A stretch of DNA of 64,000 nucleotides, taken from positions 312,068 to 376,067 of the forward strand of contig JAKSZT010038841.1 of NCBI GenBank assembly GCA_026826555.1. Reading direction: 5' to 3'. A program made the position numbers and the translations under genes. This DNA is from Tolypeutes matacus. Lineage: Eukaryota > Chordata > Mammalia > Cingulata > Chlamyphoridae. This document shows, piece by piece, positions 58,801-64,000 of this stretch (positions within the stretch are counted from its first letter, which is position 1; each line of letters begins with the position of its first letter). The notes below the pieces were generated by a model. The model saw nothing but the letters and a program-made list of their open reading frames with translations. It was not told the origin of the DNA and made no database searches.

Positions 58801-59715
58801 ATGGGAATTAGGAGTAACTCAAATGTGCCTGACTTTATCCTTATGGTATTGAAAGACTCTGAAGAGATCTGGGGGGGTCCTCTTTATGTCATTTCTCTTG
58901 ATATACCTGATTACTCTCTCTGGGAATGAAGGCATCATATTGATATTTGCCTGGATCTCTAGCTACACACCCCCATGTCCTTTTTCCTGAGTCACCTGCC
59001 ATTCCTTGACCTCAGTTACTCAATGGTCATCACACCTAAGACCTAAGAGCACTTACTGACCTCTGACAAGTTTATTTGATTCATGAGCTGCTTCACAAAG
59101 ATGTCTCTTCTTCTTGGCTGTCACTGAATTTTCCCTCCTCTCTTCAATGACCTATGGCAGCTCTATAGATATCTGCAATCCTCTTCACTTACCCAGTGCT
59201 TATGTCCAAGAGACTGTGCCATGCCCTCATCACTAGGTCCTATGGAACTGGCTTTATTGACTCCTAGTTAATGTTCTTTGCATGAACAGCTTGCATTCTG
59301 CAAATGTAATGTAATCTATCATTTTTTCTGTGACTTAACCCCAATTTTAGCCCAATCCTGCACTGATACTCTTGACACTGAAATCATGATAATCATTCCC
59401 ACTGGCTCAAAAGTAATGGTTTCCATTATCACAATCTCTGTGTCCTACAGGTCCATTCTGTCTTCTATCCTGAAAATTAATTCTAATTCAGGAAAGCACA
59501 AAGCCTTCTATACTTGTACTTCCCACCTCCTGGGAGTCACCATTATTTATGGCACCAAGATTTTTATTTATTTAAAACCAAAGAAGTCCAACTCCTTGGA
59601 AAGGGATCAAGTGACCTCAGTGTTTTATGTTAATCCACTCATTTAAAGACTTAAGAACAAAGAGGTGAAAAGTACTCTCATTAGAGTCATACAGAAGAGA
59701 GAGGGCTCCAGGTAA
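58801..59715 (+). pseudogene. Olfactory receptor pseudogene, different subfamily, heavily decayed
   Basis: ATG at 58,801 gives SNSNVPDFILM, a plausible receptor N-terminus. The middle shows MTYGSSIDICNPLH, a ruined form of the MAYDRYVAICNPLHY motif (59,140-59,190). The C-terminal third is open at 59,278-59,646 with [16 protein letters not shown] (extracellular loop 2 cysteine block), [13 protein letters not shown] and SVFYVNPLI, after which a stop replaces the tyrosine of PLIYSLRNKE; the homology runs on to the likely original stop at 59,713-59,715. At least four stops or frameshifts occur. Length of about 915 bases is right for a receptor. Its sequence style differs from the two OR14-like copies, and it lies on the opposite strand. 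Confidence 0.88.
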
Positions 59716-60197
59716 TTGAAAGGTCAATGATGCTGAATATCTGAGCTCATCTTTTCTTTCTTTCCTACTTGGTTATTTACTTGGTCTCTGTTTACATACA
59801 GTAGTGTAATTTAATTAGCTCACATTGCTGTTGAATCATCTTCTATTTGACCACACAAGCTCTGGAACATTTCTAAGAATATGTTTTTAGAAATTAACAT
59901 CGTATTTGGGAGCCCTGTGATTTAAATATATATTTCTAAATAAATTAGTTTGTATATAACTCTATGGATAATTTTAAATCTAGAAATATCATAAAGGATG
60001 AATCAGCTCTTGAATTTAAAAATTTTACCCAGTACTACTAAATTTTGGCCACTATCATCAGAATACTTACATTCTTGCAAAATTTTGAATACCCAAAGCC
60101 TTTTTTTATAATAATATTAACTGATCTTTTATAAATACTTTTGGCATACTGTATTCATAAACAAGCAAACAGATGAAAAGAAAGAACAGGAAATGAC
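59716..60197. other. Unassigned AT-rich sequence
   Basis: Nothing recognised between the receptor pseudogene and the L1 5' end. Confidence 0.35.
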
Positions 60198-61986
60198 AGT
60201 CAAGATGGCGTTAGTGTAGGAGGGCACACACTGCAAGCTCCCAGAGCAAGGCAGATTGTGGACGGGGTCTTGCCTGGGGGTCTGTGCTGTGCACCCGTGG
60301 AGTGAGAAGCTTGGGACATCTATCTGCGCGGATCAACGGCGTGGACGGAATGGTGGAGATTCGTGAGTTTTAAGGCTGCCGGTGGGGGTTGGCACAGACG
60401 GCTGAGCCCCACGGTTAGGGAGAAAATATAAAATAAAATAAAATGGCCACTCGGAGCCGCGAGCAGATGAGAAAGTTTTATTTTCTGGGGATCTGGCTGC
60501 CTGGCGCCCCTTGGATCTTGCATGAACAGAACAAACGAGCTAATTGGCACCTGGTGAACTGGAGCAGGAATTCTGGTCCGGGGGACGGAGCTGATTTCCA
60601 TAGCGACCCAGAGATAAGACCTGGGCCGCTGCGGAGCCAGGAAGAAGGGACACTTCCCAAAAGAGGGAGGGTTCTGTTGGAGGGCAGGGAAGGGTATTTT
60701 TTATTTTTAGACATCGATCTGGCTGCCTGCACCGCCCCATAGCTTTGGGGAGCAGATAAGCCGACCTGAAGCAGCATCAGGCTGAGAGCAGATGCAAATC
60801 TGCACTCAAAATGATTTACTTAACAACCCGGTGGCGCTCGAGCTCGGCTCCAGAAGGGGTGGAATTGGCCATCTTTAGCACTCTGCACTGACTAACATCA
60901 GAGCTACAGCTACCCTGGTGAGTCCAGGAAGTGGGACATGCTTGATTAATTTCCACAAGCCCAGCTAGGGTCCCTTCCGTAAGGGGGTTGGCCTAGAGGA
61001 GGAATTATTTTGGGTCCTGTATTTTGCTAAAAAATTAAAATTAAAATTAAAAATAAAAGTGAGAAGGTCACTTCAATAATTGAAAAATAAATTCTTTTTA
61101 ATTTTGTTTAATAGCTAAAAGCTGCTTCAGGACCTGCATATAGAACCCTGTGGGAAATTGACTGATAAACACAAGTAGGCAGGAAGGATCCACGTGGACC
61201 CTAGGGAAATGATTGACCCCCCCTTAGCTCTGTTTGACTGCTTGCCTGTGTGGAACTTTGTTTTCTCTGTTTCTTTCTGGTCCCTTGCTTTTCTTTCCTC
61301 GTTCCTACCCCCTTTCTTTTTTCTTCCATTATTTTTTAAATTAGGTGCTGCTGGCTTGTCGCTTCTTTGCTGTGCTTCTTTTTCAATAACTTCCCACTTG
61401 CTGTATATATTGATTTTGTATTACAAACAATCGCTCATCCTTCCTGCATCTTTCTGCCTTCTGTTTTCTGTTGTGGCTCTTAGATACAACATTTTTTCAT
61501 AGGCCCACAACTCAAGGGTGTCAATTTCTATTCCATCTACTTTGTTTTCTACTTTTTTTTAAATTAGTATTAACTTTATCCTCTCAGACCTTTCTTTACT
61601 ATTTCTCTCCCTCCTCATAATTCTAGCCTTCTAAATCACTATACATATATTCCTCCATTTGTTTTCCCAGTCCATTGTAGGAACTCCATTTTTTTTCCTA
61701 TTACTCTACACTGCCTACACAAGTTAAATATTCATCTCATTAAGTCTCATTTTGCCCCTCTTCTGACTTTTATCAATATTACTATTATCCTTCTGCCTTC
61801 CTTACATCTTTTGATTCCTCTAGCCCTAACCTTTTCCCTTCAAGGGAACATAGAAAGAAACAAGGAAATAAAACAAGAAGAAAAACTGCCAAAGAGAAAA
61901 CTTAACTCACACGCAGAACCAACAGCTAAATAAAACTCTAGAGCATAGAGAAAAGCTAATCAACTGAACAAACCCATCAAGATAAT
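60198..61986 (+). promoter_or_regulatory. L1 5'UTR / internal promoter with YY1-like site
   Basis: About 1.79 kb. CAAGATGGC at 60,201-60,209 sits at the 5' terminus. The first 800 bases are GC-rich with several CpG dinucleotides (for example near 60,320-60,380 and 60,450-60,600); the 3' part (61,240-61,850) is pyrimidine-rich. No TATA box is evident, as in other mammalian L1 promoters. Confidence 0.72.
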
Positions 61987-62981
61987 ATGATGACCAGAGG
62001 GCAACAGAAAAATACAAATGACTCTGAGAAACTGGAAAACATTGTCCAATCCAATGCACAAAATAAAAACCAGGAAGAAATGCAGAACATTGAAAAATTA
62101 ATGAAAGCTATGCAAACAAATATCATGGACCAACTTAAAGAACTGAAGGAAGAGATTAAGGATATAAAGAAGACACTGGGAGAACATACTGAAGAAATAG
62201 CGAACATGCCTAAAAAGGTAATGGATATGATGGTGAACAATGGGACAAGCCAAGAAATGGAAAAGATGGTGGACTCACATAACAGCAGATTTGAACAGGC
62301 AGAGGAAAGAATTAGTGATATGGAAGACAATAAAACTGAAATTAAAGAGATTGTAGAACAGATAGACAAAAAGATAGAAAAAATCCAGCATGGACTCAGG
62401 GAATTAACCAACACAAAATGCACACACATACACATTATGGGCATCCCAGAAGGAGAAGAGAAGGGAAAGGGAACAGAAGGAGTGTTGAAGGAAATAATGG
62501 CTAAAAACTTCCCAACTCTATTGAGAGAGATGGATGTGCAGATCCAGGAAGTACAGCGCACCCCAAATAGTATAAATCCCAACAGGCCAACTCCAATGTC
62601 AATCCCAACAGGCCAACTCAAAATGTCCAATGCTCAAGACAAAGAGAAAATACTCAAGGCAGCAAGAGAAAAGAAAACCATCACATACAAGGGAAACACA
62701 AGAAGATTAAGTGCTGATTTCTCAGCTGAAACCATGGAGGAAAGAAGACAGTGGTATGACATAGTCAAAACACTAAAAGAAAAAAACTTCCAGCCGTGAA
62801 TTCTCTATCCAGCAAATTGGCATTCAAAAATGATGGAGAGTTCAAAATATTCACAGATAAACAGAAATTAAGAGAGTATGTCAAGAAGAAACCAGCACTT
62901 CAAGAAATACTAAAGGAATCTCTACAAGTTGAAAGAAAAAACAAGGGAGAGAGAGTTGGAGGAGAGTTTAAAAACAACTGA
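61987..62981 (+). pseudogene. L1 ORF1, nearly intact with premature stop
   Basis: Starts MMTRGQQKN at 61,987. N-terminal coiled coil spans roughly residues 15-130, followed by the RNA-recognition part with IHIMGIPEGEEKGKG (around residue 150) and the C-terminal domain with MSNAQDKEKILKAAREKKTITYKG (cut here into two pieces for reading: MSNAQDKEKILK then AAREKKTITYKG). A TGA at 62,797-62,799 replaces an arginine codon of the QPRILYPAKLAFK block, and a 1- or 2-base loss follows; the last 60 residues continue in another frame (62,796-62,981) to the native stop. An apparent small tandem duplication near 62,585-62,625 ('ccaacaggccaactc' twice) lengthens the linker. Confidence 0.88.
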
Positions 62982-63035
62982 AAGGACAAAAAGGGAAACA
63001 AAACAACATCTGACGTACATTAACCCAAAGAAAAA

Positions 63036-64000
63036 ATGGCTGAAGTAAGAAATTCGTTACGAGTAATAACACTGAATGTTAATGGATTAAATTCACCAAT
63101 CAAAAGACACAGATTGGCAGAATGGATAAGAAAATATGATCCATCTATATGCTGTCTACAAGAAACCCACCTTCGACCCAGGGACTCAAGGAGGCTGAAA
63201 GTGAATGGCTGGAAAACCATTTTACAAGCTAACAATAACCAAAAAAGGGCAGGAGTAGCTATTCTAATATCAGACAAAATAGACTTTAAATGCAAAACTA
63301 TTGTAAGAGACAAAGATGGACACTACATATTAGTAAAAGGAGTAATCTCTCAAGAAGAGAGAACAATCATCAACATTTACACACCTAACCGGGGTGCCTC
63401 AAAATACGTGCGGCAAACTCTGGAAAAACTAAGAGGAGAAATAAATGCCTCTACAATTATAGCAGGGGACTTCAATACACCACTATCATCATTAGACAGA
63501 ACATCTAGACAGAGAATCAATAAAGAAACTAAGGCACTCAACAATATATTTGAAGAACTGGACTTAATAGACATATACAGAACACTACACCCAAATACAG
63601 CAGGATTTACATTCTTCTCGAGCGCACATGGAACATACTCCAAAATAGACCACATGCTAGCCAAAGAACAACGCTCAATGAATTCAGAAATATTGAGAAT
63701 ATGCAAAGTAATTTCTCTGATCACAATGGAATGAAGTTGGAAATCACTAAGGGCCAGACAAACAGGTTAGGCACAAGGATATGGAAGTTAAACAATACAC
63801 TTTTAGACAAACAGTGGGTCAAAGAGGAAATCTCAAAAGAAATCAGTAACTACCTTGAAACTAACGAAAATGACAACTCAACATATCAAAACCTATGGGA
63901 TGCAGCGAAAGCAGTCCTGAGAGGGAAGTTCATAGCCATAAATTCATATATTAAAAAAGAAGAAAGAGCTAAAATTGAAGACCTAACAGCACACTTGGAG
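63036..64000 (+). pseudogene. L1 ORF2 endonuclease domain, one frameshift, incomplete at the window edge
   Basis: From ATG 63,036 the frame is open for 232 codons. Endonuclease motifs visible: LNVNGLNSP, CCLQETHLRP, AGDFNTPLSSLDR, and YSKIDHML. Just after this, near 63,685-63,730, small indels shift the frame ahead of the SDHNGMK-type motif that carries the last catalytic residues; the correct frame then resumes (63,730-64,000) with text equivalent to EDLTAHLE at the end. The reverse transcriptase lies beyond the window. Confidence 0.9.

Larger units (their letters stand above)
60198..64000 (+). mobile_element. L1 element, 5' half, runs off the right edge
   Basis: 5'UTR (about 60,198-61,986), ORF1 (61,987-62,981), spacer, and the first part of ORF2 (63,036 onward). 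It is collinear with the minus-strand element at 1-3,830 and better preserved. The 3' end is outside the window. Because both ORFs have lesions it is not an active full-length copy as assembled. Confidence 0.95.

Noticed and set aside
60320..60777. Open frames of 93-99 codons on both strands
   Set aside because: They lie in the L1 5'UTR and mirror one another; explained by GC richness.

Overview
This is a mammalian window with no gene that looks intact. It is dominated by LINE-1 (L1) retrotransposons and their 3' ends. The organism is most likely a xenarthran, probably a nine-banded armadillo. The basis is the tRNA-derived SINEs at about 36.2, 49.4 and 56.4 kb, whose head (A-box near 'gtggctcaag', B-box near 'ggttcagttcccgg', then 'tgcctcct') matches my recollection of the Dasypus DAS-SINEs. 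The species call is inference and was not checked by alignment.

Layout. 0-3.8 kb: 5' half of an L1 on the minus strand. 4.7-5.2 kb: older L1 scrap. 5.55-10.9 kb: plus-strand L1 with an internal deletion and a very long 3' untranslated region, followed by a U6 snRNA pseudogene. 11.6-12.1 kb: LTR-like unit. 12.2-13.5 kb: minus-strand L1 3' end. 13.8-20.1 kb and 35.1-40.8 kb: a direct duplication, each copy carrying one olfactory receptor pseudogene of the same subfamily (OR14-like). 20.1-24 kb: retroviral-looking remnant plus a second copy of the LTR-like unit, split by an L1 that has a 5' inversion and an apparent 3' transduction. 24.9-26.2 kb: processed retrocopy of CYB5B. 29.2-35.0 kb: internally deleted L1. 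41.3-46.5 kb: three successive L1 3' ends, one holding a solo LTR with a perfect 5-bp target duplication. 46.7-52.7 kb: three older minus-strand L1 3' portions with different 3' tails, interrupted by a SINE pair and a 10-N gap. 56.3-56.8 kb: two-headed SINE. 58.8-59.7 kb: heavily decayed olfactory receptor of another subfamily. 60.2 kb to the end: 5' half of an L1 on the plus strand, related to the one at the left edge but in opposite orientation.

How the parts work together. Former function is limited to olfactory receptors (G-protein-coupled odorant receptors in sensory neurons), so this may be the decayed edge of a receptor cluster. Everything else reflects L1 machinery acting on its own RNA, on SINE RNA, on U6 RNA and on CYB5B mRNA, plus endogenous retroviral LTRs. 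No cellular operon, CRISPR array, tRNA gene or novel enzymatic system was seen. The most distinctive observations are the twin-primed L1 with 3' transduction (21.26-23.61 kb), the solo LTR (43.75-44.38 kb), the filled/empty SINE site between the two duplicated copies, the unusually long L1 3' region with a shared open frame, and a 47-bp repeat that suggests the N gap is an assembly artefact. All similarity statements were made by eye.
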